Source: Chitinophaga caeni
Lineage (GTDB): Bacteria; Bacteroidota; Bacteroidia; Chitinophagales; Chitinophagaceae
Assembly (NCBI RefSeq): GCF_002557795.1
Contig: NZ_CP023777.1
Span: forward strand, 3,295,001 to 3,359,000
Length of the DNA stretch: 64,000 nt
Reading direction: 5' to 3'
Part shown: one piece after another, positions 28,624-37,703 of the stretch
How positions within the stretch are numbered: the first letter of the stretch is position 1
Layout of the letters: every line of letters starts with the position of its first letter
Made by a program: the position numbers and the translations under genes
Notes under the pieces: model-generated
Database searches by the model: none
What the model saw: the letters and a program-made list of their open reading frames with translations, nothing else
What the model was told of the DNA's origin: nothing

Positions 28624-29160
28624 ATGAGCTACACGTTTATGAAAAATCCGGTTGAAATGTTAGGCTATCAAACGCAAGATGCTTACAAATGGGCGTACAA
28701 AGTTGCAAGCGCTACACCCCGGGAAGTTTGGGAGAATATTCCTGTAGGTATCGAGAGCAGCATCTCTTGGCAGGTCGGTCATTTAATTATGAGTATTTAT
28801 TATCATTCAATCATCGTCGTGAAAGGACATCAACAGGATATACTATCTAGAATACCGATGAAGGAGTATGATGGTTATTTTACACAAGGTTTGGCATCAA
28901 AGTCGATCGGTAAAGTAGATCCGGATCAATTGTTGGAATATTTAAAATTTATCGGTGATCGATCAGTTGAGATTATTCTAAGTTTAGATGAAGCATCGTT
29001 GGTATCGCCATTGGAACCATTCCGAGTAGCGCATCCTGTAGCCAAAAATAAGTTCGAAGCATTGGACTGGAATATTAAGCATACTATGTGGCATTGCGGT
29101 CAAATGGGAATGGTAAAAAGGGCCGTAGATAAGAAATTTGACTTTGGAATAAGGTTTTGA
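28624..29160 (+). CDS. DinB-like metal-binding protein
   Basis: The 178-residue all-helical protein fits the DinB/YfiT four-helix-bundle superfamily. The metal-binding His triad is visible as His53 (WQVGHLIMS) and the HTMWHCGQM segment (about 159-167), where two His are spaced four apart. Members act as thiol-dependent transferases or stress proteins; the substrate is unknown. It is a single gene just upstream of the tRNA. Confidence 0.7.
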   Translation: MSYTFMKNPVEMLGYQTQDAYKWAYKVASATPREVWENIPVGIESSISWQVGHLIMSIYYHSIIVVKGHQQDILSRIPMKEYDGYFTQGLASKSIGKVDPDQLLEYLKFIGDRSVEIILSLDEASLVSPLEPFRVAHPVAKNKFEALDWNIKHTMWHCGQMGMVKRAVDKKFDFGIRF

Positions 29161-29228
29161 TTTTAATCAACATAATGTTTGTAAAGAAGTAATATTCAAT
29201 TATATACCTGGTTTTTGTGGTTAATTAT

Positions 29229-29258
29229 TTTGTAAAATGAAATAATTTACTACATTTG
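29229..29258 (+). promoter_or_regulatory. Bacteroidota-type promoter of tRNA-Pro
   Basis: TTTG at 29229-29232, an 18-nt spacer, and TACATTTG at 29251-29258 match the -33 TTTG and -7 TAnnTTTG elements of the Bacteroidota housekeeping sigma factor. The tRNA begins 29 nt downstream. Confidence 0.85.
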
Positions 29259-29286
29259 CATCCCCGTCTTACAAATACAGGGAGTT

Positions 29287-29360
29287 CGGGACGTAGCGCA
29301 GCCCGGTAGCGCACTTGCATGGGGTGCAAGGGGTCGCTAGTTCGAATCTAGTCGTCCCGA
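29287..29360 (+). tRNA. tRNA-Pro (anticodon GGG)
   Basis: The 74-nt cloverleaf has a 7-bp acceptor stem (CGGGACG/CGTCCCG), a D arm with AGCGCAGCCCGGTAGCGC, an anticodon stem CTTGC/GCAAG with loop ATGGGGT (anticodon GGG at 29321-29323), and a T arm with TTCGAATC. The discriminator base is A and CCA is not encoded. Confidence 0.95.
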
Positions 29361-29371
29361 CGAACAAAATC

Positions 29372-29406
29372 AAGCCTTTATGGATGTATTCCATGAAGGC
29401 TTTTTT
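29372..29406 (+). terminator. Terminator after tRNA-Pro
   Basis: AAGCCTT pairs with AAGGCTT and ATGGA with TCCAT around a 5-nt loop, followed by TTTTTT. It begins 12 nt after the tRNA. Confidence 0.8.
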
Positions 29407-30075
29407 CATAGGTAAAACTACGGTGCCGTTTCCCGGAAAACTTCCAACCGGATAGAATTAATTCTCTTATTTACAATTACTTGTATTGCTCCAAATATTT
29501 CTCTGATATAGGTCAGCAAGGAGGCTGACGGGACTCATTTTTATTGTAATGCACCGGGGCATAAATTTGAATCCTTGAAAACGCGGTTTATTATTTTTTC
29601 GCTTATGAAAGGGTGGATTGGTGTCGGTTAATAAAATGGCAAGAACAAAATTGAAGTAATGATTCGAGTGTTTGTATTGGCGGCTGCCCGTTCAGTCAGT
29701 ACATATGGTTACTAATCCCTTGATTTTTCTATTTTCAAAATTAGGGCAGGTTAAATGCCAGTCTAGAATTTTTCAAAAAATTATTTGTGTTCGTTTTTAG
29801 ATTCGCGGTAATTATGTTCTTCAATTTAATTATGAAAACGATGTTTAAAGTATTGTTTTTATTGTCGCCCTATTCTTAGCATATCTCTTGTTTACATTTA
29901 TTTTTTCTTGATGGCTGATAGCTGTGGAGTTTAATGATTGGATTGTCCCGTATAAAAGGCTAATGTTCGATGATCAATTTTATGCTATAAAAACATGGAA
30001 AGGGACAAATTCTTGGGTTTGAACAATAAAACTCGCTAGTGAAATATTCTATTAATATGCTAAAAATCAAAAAAA
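29407..30075. other. Non-coding gap, nothing recognised
   Basis: About 670 bp of AT-rich sequence without a supportable gene on either strand. A 6-bp stem (GTCAGC/GCTGAC, 29512-29529) is the only structure seen. A short frame from an ATG near 29832 stops after 14 codons. No copy of the tRNA 3' end was noticed that would mark an integrated element. Confidence 0.5.
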
Positions 30076-30588
30076 ATGAGACAAGTCAAATTGCCACTCA
30101 TCCTAGGCATATTTATTGCCGGATTTGCTACGCAGGTTGTAGCACAGGATGTAAAAACATTGCCCGAAGTTGTAGTAGAGGCAAAAAATTATAAGTATCT
30201 GAGGTCAGTGGATAATAAAAATGACGCTGAACCTGTAAAGATATTGGAGCGGAAAGCCGCCGCCTACGATGTGAAGAACTCCGAGTTTTATGATGATGAC
30301 AATGAAACTTATTATATCTCTTTTTACCTCCCGGAAGGATATGTTCTCGCCGTTTATGATAAGGACGGTAAGCTATTGCGCACTGCCGAACGCTTTAAAG
30401 ATATAGATCTTCCCCCGGCAGTAAGAAAAGCCGTGGTAAACAGGTTCCCCCAATGGAAGATATCTAAAGACATTTACCTCGTAAAATATAATGAACCCAG
30501 CGGCGCTAAAAAGGATTATAAATTGATCTTGGAAAACGGTTCCAAACGTTTGCGGGTGAAAACCGATGAGAACGGTGAGTTTCACTGA
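30076..30588 (+). CDS. Secreted PepSY-like protein
   Basis: The 170-residue protein has a signal peptide ending at about ATQVVAQ|D (residue 24). The mature part has the alternating strand-helix pattern of PepSY-like/BLIP-like periplasmic proteins of Bacteroidota (GKLLRTAERFKDIDLPPAVRKA, then RFPQWKISKDIYLVKY). These are small envelope proteins of unclear function. The gene is monocistronic as far as can be seen. Confidence 0.6.
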   Translation: MRQVKLPLILGIFIAGFATQVVAQDVKTLPEVVVEAKNYKYLRSVDNKNDAEPVKILERKAAAYDVKNSEFYDDDNETYYISFYLPEGYVLAVYDKDGKLLRTAERFKDIDLPPAVRKAVVNRFPQWKISKDIYLVKYNEPSGAKKDYKLILENGSKRLRVKTDENGEFH

Positions 30589-30762
30589 TTGATCATGAAG
30601 TTTTATATAGCGGAAAATATGTTTATACTGGAACAGATGGCCTTAAGCTAGGTTTTGATTCGCCGGATTGAAATCAATATTTTGGATGACCGGAATCATT
30701 GTAAAGTCAGTAAGGGTAATAGTAGATTTACTTACTTTTTATTTAATTAAAAACTACAAAAA

Positions 30763-31098
30763 ATGAAAAAGTTATTGTTAATACCCGTGTTGTTGTGCTT
30801 CTTGACCTCCGGTATAATGGCTCAAGATTCGACGATGAAGAAGCCCCAGCAAAAAATGGAAAAGCAACATCAAATGATTTCTGAATGCTGCATGATGAAA
30901 GACGGTAAAATGATGCATTACAAGGATGGGAAAGAAACAGAAATTATGAAAGAAATGAATATGGGTGGGGTTAAAGTCATGCCTAACGGAACCTGCAAAA
31001 TGAAAAATGGAAAAACGGTCATGCTGAAGGAAGGTGAATGCTGTGACCGGAAAGGTGTGGTACACAAAGATTGTAAGAAGCTCTTAAAGAAGGGCTGA
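30763..31098 (+). CDS. Secreted DUF6799-type Met/Lys-rich protein
   Basis: The 111-residue protein has a signal peptide (cleavage near IMAQ|D) and a mature part rich in Met, Lys and Cys: ISECCMMKDGKMMHYKDGKE and MPNGTCKMKNGKTVMLKEGE. The repeated MKDGKMM/NGT/LKEGE pattern is that of DUF6799. The Met/Cys/His content suggests metal binding, perhaps copper, but this is inference. It is a single gene between two other envelope genes. Confidence 0.65.
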   Translation: MKKLLLIPVLLCFLTSGIMAQDSTMKKPQQKMEKQHQMISECCMMKDGKMMHYKDGKETEIMKEMNMGGVKVMPNGTCKMKNGKTVMLKEGECCDRKGVVHKDCKKLLKKG

Positions 31099-31201
31099 CG
31101 GAAGGGCGGGCTAAGCTATCCGCTTAACACAGAAATTGAATGACTGAGCCCGGTTGCCATGCAGTACAAAGTTAAACATACGATAATAAAATCCAGGGAA
31201 G

Positions 31202-31963
31202 ATGAAAGGTAATATTCTTATTACGGTTTTACTTTCAACAGTCATTGGTGTTGGGTCTTCATTTTCACAAACGGCCCCGGAAATCGGTTTTAAAGCCGGG
31301 CTGAGTATCCCGAATTTAACTTCCGGGAGTTCTGATAACCCGATCAGTAATGGGTACAGTTCTCGATTGGACGTTGATGCGGCCGTACATATTGAATTTC
31401 ACATCAATGGCTGGTTCTCTATTCAACCGCAGTTTGAATATTCCTCACAAGGTGGAAAAAAGGATGGTACACAAGCCTTTACGGTACCCGTGGAAATGAT
31501 GCCGCTATTTCCTCCCGGGCAGGCGCCCCCGTATTTGTATGCTACCTATAAAAGCGAAGCACGGATGAATTACCTGTTGCTCCCTATTTTAGCAAAATTT
31601 CATCCTCTCCTAGATAAAAAATGGGGGGCCTATGTTGCTATAGGTCCCTTTGTAAGCTACCTGTTAAGTGCTAAAAACATAACGAAAGGTTCCAGCATGG
31701 TTTACCTCGACAAAGAAGAAACACAAGCCCTGGTTTCCAGTCCCCAGTCATTCAATAGCAAAGATAATATCAGGAATGATTTGCATCATTTTAATGCTGG
31801 AATCAGCGGGCACCTGGGAGTGGATTGTAGAATAGGGAATGGAAAGGTCTTTTTTGAAGCCGGCGGCAATTATGGGCTGATCGATATACAGAAGACGGAG
31901 GTGAATGGTAAGAATAAAACCGGGGCAGCCGCGATAAATGTCGGCTATCAATTCCAGTTTTAA
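31202..31963 (+). CDS. Outer-membrane beta-barrel protein
   Basis: A 253-residue protein with a signal peptide (cleavage near SFSQ|T) and the opening GFKAGLSIPNLT typical of the porin-family OMP_b-brl_2 barrels of Bacteroidota. Alternating amphipathic strands run to the C-terminus, which ends in an aromatic residue (INVGYQFQF), the usual outer-membrane insertion signal. Eight strands are likely. The ligand is unknown. Confidence 0.8.
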   Translation: MKGNILITVLLSTVIGVGSSFSQTAPEIGFKAGLSIPNLTSGSSDNPISNGYSSRLDVDAAVHIEFHINGWFSIQPQFEYSSQGGKKDGTQAFTVPVEMMPLFPPGQAPPYLYATYKSEARMNYLLLPILAKFHPLLDKKWGAYVAIGPFVSYLLSAKNITKGSSMVYLDKEETQALVSSPQSFNSKDNIRNDLHHFNAGISGHLGVDCRIGNGKVFFEAGGNYGLIDIQKTEVNGKNKTGAAAINVGYQFQF

Positions 31964-32157
31964 TAAATACCTAAAAGCAGCCGGTTTGATGGTTATAAGA
32001 AGGACGATTTGTAAATCGCCGGATTCATTACAGTACTAAAAGTCTTATATAAGTCCTATGGGGGCTCATAATAGCGGTATCAAATACCCGTGATTAACGT
32101 GGTATTACCAGTCATTATATCATTGATAAAAGTAATTATTAATTAAAAATATTAGAC

Positions 32158-33282
32158 ATGGCAACTACAGCACCAATCAAAACTAGGAAGCCAGTGCAGG
32201 CTCCAGGGGAAACCCATAAGAAGGGTGGCAACCATCAAAAAATGAAAGCATTGGTTTACCACGGGCCCGGGAAAAAATCTTGGGAAGACAAGGCAATGCC
32301 CGTAATACAAAAGCCGACAGATGCCCTGGTGAAAATTCTCAAAACGACTATCTGTGGCACCGATCTTCATATCCTGAAAGGAGATGTGCCCGATGTGGCA
32401 GCAGGCACAACCATAGGCCACGAAGGTGTCGGTATCATCGAGGAAGTAGGCAGCGCGGTCAACAATTTCAAGAAAGGCGACCATGTATTAATTTCATGTA
32501 TCACGTCCTGCGGTAAATGTGACTATTGCAAGAGGGGGATGTACTCACATTGCGAAGATGGTGGATGGATATTAGGGCATTTAATCGATGGTACACAAGC
32601 GGAATATGTTCGCATACCACATGCCGACAACAGCCTATACCATGTTCCTAAGGGTAGCGATGAAGATGCGCTGGTGATGCTCAGCGACATTTTGCCTACT
32701 GGTTTTGAATGCGGCGTATTGAATGGGAAGGTTCAGCCGGGGAGTACCGTGGCAATTGTAGGTAGTGGACCAATAGGCTTGGCCGCATTGCTCACCGCAC
32801 AATTTTATTCCCCGGCGCAGATCATCATGATTGACCCGGATGATAACCGCTTGGCTACGGCTCAAAAATTCGGTGCAACGGATATTATTAATAACAGCAC
32901 GGTGAACCCGGTAGAGAAAGTGAAACAGCTTACCGGAAATAAAGGCGCAGATACTGTAATTGAAGCGGTAGGTATCCCGGCAACCTTTGAATTATGCGAA
33001 TCACTGGTAGCGCCCGGCGGTACAATAGCTAATATCGGTGTGCACGGCAAGAGCGCAACGCTCTACCTGGAAAAACTATGGTCGCATAATATTACCATCA
33101 CGACGAGGTTGGTAGATACCGTTACGACGCCGATGTTGTTAAAAACGGTGCAATCCAAAAAATTAAACGCCAAGCAATTGATCACCCATCATTTCAAACT
33201 AAGCGATATTGAAAATGCTTATGACACCTTCCAAAATGCAGCGAAAGAAAAGGCATTGAAGGTTGTCCTGGCCAACATATGA
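32158..33282 (+). CDS. Zinc-dependent alcohol dehydrogenase
   Basis: A 374-residue medium-chain dehydrogenase. The catalytic zinc ligands are Cys in TTICGTDLH and His-Glu in GHEGVG. The structural zinc site is CGKCDYCKRGMYSHC. The NAD(P) Rossmann motif is VGSGPIGLAA. These fit the zinc alcohol dehydrogenases of the class that act on short alcohols. The first 28 residues (rich in Lys, Pro and Thr) have no counterpart in the family, and an internal ATG at 32242 begins the canonical MKALVYHGPGK start, so either start may be used. Confidence 0.9.
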   Translation: MATTAPIKTRKPVQAPGETHKKGGNHQKMKALVYHGPGKKSWEDKAMPVIQKPTDALVKILKTTICGTDLHILKGDVPDVAAGTTIGHEGVGIIEEVGSAVNNFKKGDHVLISCITSCGKCDYCKRGMYSHCEDGGWILGHLIDGTQAEYVRIPHADNSLYHVPKGSDEDALVMLSDILPTGFECGVLNGKVQPGSTVAIVGSGPIGLAALLTAQFYSPAQIIMIDPDDNRLATAQKFGATDIINNSTVNPVEKVKQLTGNKGADTVIEAVGIPATFELCESLVAPGGTIANIGVHGKSATLYLEKLWSHNITITTRLVDTVTTPMLLKTVQSKKLNAKQLITHHFKLSDIENAYDTFQNAAKEKALKVVLANI

Positions 33283-33334
33283 GTGATGGCATTATATTCT
33301 TCAATTGCTAGGATCAGGTATAAATAAAATTTCT

Positions 33335-33364
33335 CAAGGTACCGGACACGTTCCCGGTACCTTG
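33335..33364. terminator. Perfect 11-bp hairpin, probable terminator
   Basis: CAAGGTACCGG and its exact complement are separated by 8 nt. The sequence to the left is A/T-rich, giving a T-rich tail on the minus strand. It lies between the convergent alcohol dehydrogenase and XRE regulator genes and may end both. Confidence 0.65.
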
Positions 33365-33467
33365 AAGTGTATATAGATAGTACGTTTGAGAATATGCAGT
33401 GTAAATAATGCTTTAAGAGAAGTGGGAAAGAAAACTAGGAGATTTGAATCCAAAGTAATTAATCCGC

Positions 33468-33674
33468 TCATTTAAACAAGTCAATTACTTTAATACTGAA
33501 TAAATCGGCAATTTTCTCCAATTGTTTAATAGAAACATTTTGTTGTCCCCTTTCGACCCTTCCAAGGTAGGAAGAATCCGTTTCAAGCAAATCAGCAAAG
33601 TGACGGATTGACCAATCTTTTTCATTCCGTAGTTTCCTAATATTCTTGCCTATTTGTGTAAGCGTTTTGCTCAT
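33468..33674 (-). CDS. XRE-family helix-turn-helix regulator
   Basis: A 68-residue single-domain Cro/CI-type DNA-binding protein: KNIRKLRNEKDWSIRHFADL, then ETDSSYLGRVERGQQNVS as recognition helix and turn, then a final ADLFSIKVIDLF. The frame extends 6 codons upstream, but the ATG at 33674 gives the usual start. It is divergent from the short gene at 33718 and marks the left border of the RHS region. Unlike the XRE genes further right, it is not of their subtype. Confidence 0.8.
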   Translation of the reverse strand: MSKTLTQIGKNIRKLRNEKDWSIRHFADLLETDSSYLGRVERGQQNVSIKQLEKIADLFSIKVIDLFK

Positions 33675-33717
33675 ACTTGCAACATGTGGCAAATTTTCTT
33701 TATAATTGCGTTATTAT

Positions 33718-34044
33718 ATGACCTCAAAATCTGTGAAAACCGTGCAAGATAAAGCAAATGAGCCTAGCTTAAAAGTCGGCCCGATAATAATTATGAATCT
33801 TCATGGAACCCCGCGTTATTATTTAGGGAATTCGATTATGGAAACGTTAACTGCTGTGAATACCGTGGCTATATATGTAGGGAAACCCAGGAGCGAAGTG
33901 CCGCCAAGGAAGCATTTGATTCTATATTATAAAATACTGGCTTCGGAGCAGCCGGTGATGGATCTGTTTAAAATCAGGGATTCCATCTCGATGGATATTG
34001 CCGAACAGCGAATCAAGGAAGCGGCGGGGATATTGCCGAGGTAG
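33718..34044 (+). CDS. Hypothetical protein, 108 residues
   Basis: A small soluble protein with no recognised domain (begins MTSKSVKTVQDKANEP and contains VGPIIIMNLHGTPRYYLGN). The frame reaches a TTG at 33706 but the ATG at 33718 is preferred. It is divergent from the XRE gene with a 43-nt gap and may share its promoter region. Function unknown. Confidence 0.5.
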   Translation: MTSKSVKTVQDKANEPSLKVGPIIIMNLHGTPRYYLGNSIMETLTAVNTVAIYVGKPRSEVPPRKHLILYYKILASEQPVMDLFKIRDSISMDIAEQRIKEAAGILPR

Positions 34045-34169
34045 GGGGGGATATGAAATTGCCTGTTGTTTTTTATCTTTATATTAGTTTCATATAATCT
34101 CTTTAGGGATTATTATCTAAAACGAAATAATTGTAAAATCTTGGCTAGAAAGGAAAAGTTGGTTTAAAA

Positions 34170-34266
34170 AAAGGCTATTGATCGTATAAAAGAGTGGCTC
34201 GATACATATGTGCTAGGAACAGAAGCTTCTGAAAAAATCGATTTCTCGTGTGAGCTAAACAAATAA
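34170..34266 (+). pseudogene. C-terminal remnant of a toxin-like protein
   Basis: An open frame without start codon ends at TAA 34264-34266 and translates to AIDRIKEWLDTYVLGTE followed by a short acidic tail. It lies 3 nt before the next gene, which looks like an immunity gene. This is the layout expected if the front of a cassette, including its RHS core, has been lost. The reading is suggestive only. Confidence 0.3.
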
Positions 34267-34269
34267 ATT

Positions 34270-34614
34270 ATGTCCTTTTTTATGGGAACTATTGATGAAT
34301 TAAGAAAACTAGAGTTGCACGATCAATGCATTGAGCACATTGAAATTGATTTTGATGAAGAAGTAATAAGAATTTCCTTCTCGATTTTTGTTGATATAGG
34401 TTTGGATGATGCCATAATAATATTTGAGTTTGATGGAATTCGACGGTTAGCAATCACTATGGATTTGAAAGAATTTGTTTATTTGCAGATATATTCACAC
34501 GAACTAATTACAATGCCAGGCGGTGAGTTTAGTCTGAGAATATTGATGTTGCAGGGTCCTAGTGAGCCGTCCGCGGATTTGTCTTTTATATTTAAACGTT
34601 GTAGAAAATTATAG
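34270..34614 (+). CDS. Probable orphan immunity protein
   Basis: A 114-residue acidic soluble protein (HIEIDFDEEVIRISFSIFVD and later DLSFIFKRC) with a beta-rich pattern common in immunity proteins of polymorphic toxin systems. No family was recognised. It stands directly before the first RHS fragment and directly after a toxin-like remnant, so it probably belonged to a cassette that has otherwise decayed. Confidence 0.5.
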   Translation: MSFFMGTIDELRKLELHDQCIEHIEIDFDEEVIRISFSIFVDIGLDDAIIIFEFDGIRRLAITMDLKEFVYLQIYSHELITMPGGEFSLRILMLQGPSEPSADLSFIFKRCRKL

Positions 34615-34622
34615 AACTATAA

Positions 34623-35393
34623 GGTTTTAACTGGAAGGATGATGGTGAAGTGAAGGGAGAAGGAAACCAGCAGGATTACGGGCTGAGGGTGTATGATCCT
34701 AGGTTGGGGCGGTTTTTTAGCGTTGATCCTTTGACAAATGGGTATCCAATGTTGACGCCTTATCAATTTGCAAGTAATAGACCAATTGATAGTGTCGATC
34801 GTGATGGGCTAGAATGGACATATAATAAAACATATGATCCTAAAACGGGGGGTACTAATATTCAATTTCATGTGAAGTTGAAATTGATTAATAGATCAGA
34901 AATTTTGAAAAACGAAAATGATATGATGAAGTTTGCTTCCAAGCAATTTTCAGAAGCATTTAAAGATATTGGAGATTCCAAAACTACTTATTCAGGCACA
35001 CTTAACATATCATTAGGCACGAAGGAACCTAATGATTTTTCAGCAACACTTATTGATGATGCAGATCAAGCGATTGGAGGAACTTCTATTTTTGTCAATC
35101 CTAAGAGTAATAACTCAGAGATCAATGTTTACGATTCGAGAAAGGGTGTTGCTGCTAGTACACCAAGAGCTGCTGAAAACGTTGCTCAAGATATAGTACA
35201 TGAACTGATTCATACCGCAGGGCCCAATCATCCTGATGGTGCTAATCAGGCCGAGGATATACAGCTAATAAGAAATGATAGGATAGCTGTTGACGGAACT
35301 TTGGTTATAGATCACATGTTGAGTCCTTCAGCTATATTAGCGAAAGTGATTCATAATATTATGGTATATAGTAACACTAAAATAAATGGGTAA
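34623..35393 (+). CDS. RHS tip with metzincin-type protease toxin
   Basis: The frame opens after a stop at 34620 and has only a GTG (34650) as possible start. It begins inside the RHS core (GEGNQQDYGLRVYDPRLGRF, then FSVDPL and a DGLEW boundary). The toxin part contains HELIHTAGPNH at residues 184-194 counted from the GTG: this is the complete zinc motif HExxHxxGxxH of metzincins. Met223 in DHMLSP is in place for the Met-turn. A zinc protease toxin is therefore well supported. It is a silent or displaced tip, since the RHS shell and delivery domains are absent. The next gene encodes a secreted protein, probably its immunity. Confidence 0.75.
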   Translation, partial: GFNWKDDGEVKGEGNQQDYGLRVYDPRLGRFFSVDPLTNGYPMLTPYQFASNRPIDSVDRDGLEWTYNKTYDPKTGGTNIQFHVKLKLINRSEILKNENDMMKFASKQFSEAFKDIGDSKTTYSGTLNISLGTKEPNDFSATLIDDADQAIGGTSIFVNPKSNNSEINVYDSRKGVAASTPRAAENVAQDIVHELIHTAGPNHPDGANQAEDIQLIRNDRIAVDGTLVIDHMLSPSAILAKVIHNIMVYSNTKING

Positions 35394-35481
35394 AAGGTGA
35401 GTGATTATGTACCTAATAAATTGGAGCGAAATAAGGTCAGGCCAGGTCAGGCCACACAAATAGAAACTCAAATTGATAAAG

Positions 35482-35946
35482 ATGAAAAAGGGGAAAAACG
35501 TCCATAGTCTAGTAATTATAATTATTTACATTTTATTTGGATACGGTAATGTATTCAGCCAAAATAGAAACTGTAATAAGTTTGTTATTCCTACAATTGA
35601 AAGTAATAGAGATAATGAGGATGGAGAACTTTATTTTAGTGATAGCCTTATAAGGAAGATCAGGATTATCTTTGAGAGAGATTTTGATGACTCTGTAACG
35701 ATTTATTTGAACCAAACTCTTGTTTTTGATTCGATTATTAAAACATCGCCTTCCATCGGAGCTAGTAAAAGATTAATTGATATTAATTATAGCAAATATG
35801 ATCAATTACCTAAAATTTCTGTTTTATTAAGAAGAGGTAATTGTGTGTATTTTTATCCTGTTGTTGGTAAGAGAGTGTTGTATGTTAACTACTCTAAAGG
35901 ATTTTGGAATTTGGAATATTCGAATATACAGCGGCAATATAGGTAA
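35482..35946 (+). CDS. Exported probable immunity protein of the metzincin cassette
   Basis: A 154-residue protein with a signal peptide (VIIIIYILFGYGNVFSQ|N) and a beta-rich mature domain. It follows the metzincin toxin gene by 88 nt, the position of an immunity gene. Export would fit a toxin that acts in the periplasm. The frame extends 3 codons upstream to TTG, but the ATG at 35482 gives the better signal peptide. No family was recognised. Confidence 0.6.
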   Translation: MKKGKNVHSLVIIIIYILFGYGNVFSQNRNCNKFVIPTIESNRDNEDGELYFSDSLIRKIRIIFERDFDDSVTIYLNQTLVFDSIIKTSPSIGASKRLIDINYSKYDQLPKISVLLRRGNCVYFYPVVGKRVLYVNYSKGFWNLEYSNIQRQYR

Positions 35947-36059
35947 ATGACTTATTTACAACACGGGTATACGACCAGTGTTCCGAGCTCAAACATTGGA
36001 ATATATGGGTATAGCAGATGGGATACGCTATTCTAAGTTAGCCGACTTTATGAAGTCTG

Positions 36060-36708
36060 ATGGCGGAGGTATACGATCACTTAAGATTACCTATTCCTCA
36101 ATATGTACAACAGAATGGAGAGTTTATTTCTGCTGGTAATGGGGATCTAGCTGGAGTATCAATGGCATTGGATTTTATACCTGTTGTCGGATCTCTGAAA
36201 GGACTAATTGAAGGAATAGCGGGAGAGGATTTAGCGGGGAACTAGCTTTCTACCAGAGAGCGTATTATGGGGGGATTATTTAGGAAAGGTTAAATAGTTA
36301 ACTAAGGTTGTAAAGGCTGCTGATAAAATTAACGATGTTAAAACCGCGCAGGAAGCAGCATCCAAGGTAGGTGATGTGGCTGATGCTTCAAAGGAATTGG
36401 TGAATGATGCTAGTAATGCAACGAAGAAAAGAGTATAACTTCGGAAGGATGTTAAAGAGATAATAGAGGAGATTCAACCAAGGAACGATAAAGGCGAAAT
36501 GATCGATCCAAATGCCAAGCAAGTGCTAAAGCCTGGTGAGATAGATACAGGGCATAAGCCTGGAAACGAAAGGTGGAAGAGAAAGAAAATGCATGAAGAA
36601 AGGGGTAGCGCAAGTGAAAAAGTAATATAGGAAGAAAATAATCCAGATTTGTATCAGCTTGAAGACAGACGTAGCAATAGGTCTCATAAGCATGAGAAGA
36701 AGGATTAG
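36060..36708 (+). pseudogene. Broken GH-E nuclease toxin with pre-toxin domain
   Basis: The first frame (36060-36245) carries MALDFIPVVGSLKGLIEG, a pre-toxin TG-type domain, and ends in TAG. Reading through gives LSTRERIMGG, which continues the same domain, then two more stops. One base out of frame follow VVKAADK..., another TAA, then EIDTGHKPGNERWKRKKMHE, the core of the GH-E HNH/Endo VII superfamily nuclease domain. A further TAG is followed by the conserved tail NPDLYQLEDRRSNRSHKHE, ending at 36706-36708. At least five stops and one frameshift make this a dead toxin. The following immunity genes are intact. Confidence 0.8.
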
Positions 36709-36734
36709 ATATTTTATACTTTAACTATCTAAGT

Positions 36735-37073
36735 ATGCAGATTAAAAAAGAGTATAGGTTAGCTGAAGACCAAATAATGCAAATAATTACACCAATGGGA
36801 GCTTGTATAGCATCTGATCAGATTACCGTGGAAGGCAAATTGGTAAGATATATGTATCGGGAGGAGCCAGAAACAGAGTTTGATTCAGAATGGCGTTTCT
36901 TTTCTGGAAATGAAAGCCAGGATTACATTGATGATCCCGACAACATGGCTTTTTTTGATGTTAATACTATTGTGAACTATGATAAAGCTATAATCCCATA
37001 TTTAAATTTACCGGAAGGTACCGAGTTGGAAAGGGTTGATGGGAGTTCTGAGTTTAAGGTAATTGAAGGTTGA
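36735..37073 (+). CDS. DUF2185-type immunity protein
   Basis: A 112-residue protein with ACIASDQITVEGKLVRYMYR, then DSEWRFFSGNESQDYIDDPD and DVNTIVNYDKAIIPYL. This is the DUF2185 pattern, a known immunity family of bacterial toxin systems. It follows the broken GH-E nuclease cassette by 26 nt and is fully intact, so the cell keeps protection against a toxin it can no longer make from this copy. Confidence 0.8.
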   Translation: MQIKKEYRLAEDQIMQIITPMGACIASDQITVEGKLVRYMYREEPETEFDSEWRFFSGNESQDYIDDPDNMAFFDVNTIVNYDKAIIPYLNLPEGTELERVDGSSEFKVIEG

Positions 37074-37103
37074 GTTCGAAAAACCGGGATGAAATAAGAA
37101 TTT

Positions 37104-37559
37104 ATGATGTTGCAACAACGTATTTATACTAAAATATATTTTGCTTATAACGAGTATAAGCGCATCGAATTGCTTTTTTATAATGAGACAAATAGCACAG
37201 CACTACATTTTGATGGGTTTGATTTTATTTACAAGGCATTTTTAATTGACGTAGCAGAATTTTTTAAAGAGTTGGAATATTCTATACAACAAGAAAAGGT
37301 TTTTTTTGAGATAGAAGATATAAGACAAGATGATCTTTTAAATAAAACGTATGTGGGTCTTTCCAATGGTGACATTTTCCAAATATATTCTGTGATGGAT
37401 GATGAAAATGCAGGACAAATTCTCAGCATCTTTGAAAAGAATATAGGGGTATCCGGTAGTGCGTTTGAACAAGAAATATATAAGGAAGCTGTTGAAAGAC
37501 TAAAAAAAGCAGAGGAATGTAAAGTGTATCTTAATAATTCTCCTATGCCTGAAGATTGA
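37104..37559 (+). CDS. Probable second immunity protein of the GH-E cassette
   Basis: A 151-residue soluble acidic protein (ELLFYNETNSTALHFDGFDF and VAEFFKELEYSIQQEKVFFE). No family recognised. It lies 30 nt after the DUF2185 gene and before a terminator, and may be the immunity gene of a lost cassette. Confidence 0.5.
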   Translation: MMLQQRIYTKIYFAYNEYKRIELLFYNETNSTALHFDGFDFIYKAFLIDVAEFFKELEYSIQQEKVFFEIEDIRQDDLLNKTYVGLSNGDIFQIYSVMDDENAGQILSIFEKNIGVSGSAFEQEIYKEAVERLKKAEECKVYLNNSPMPED

Positions 37560-37614
37560 GAAGAGCATAGGTTTTACCAGGTTAGATAAGCCAAAGTAAG
37601 CTTTGTATTTTAGA

Positions 37615-37641
37615 CCGCAGCTCGATGTGCTGCGGTTTTCT
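37615..37641 (+). terminator. Terminator after the immunity genes
   Basis: CCGCAG pairs with CTGCGG across 9 nt and is followed by TTTTCTT. Confidence 0.7.
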
Positions 37642-37703
37642 TATTTAGCGTAGGCTTTTTTGTTTTTGAAATCCCGGATCATGATGTCGATGTGTCCGAG
37701 TAC

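Noticed and set aside
29832..29900. Short frame starting MKTMFKVLFLLSPYS
   Set aside because: It looks like the beginning of a signal peptide but stops after 14 codons, and no continuation in other frames was convincing.
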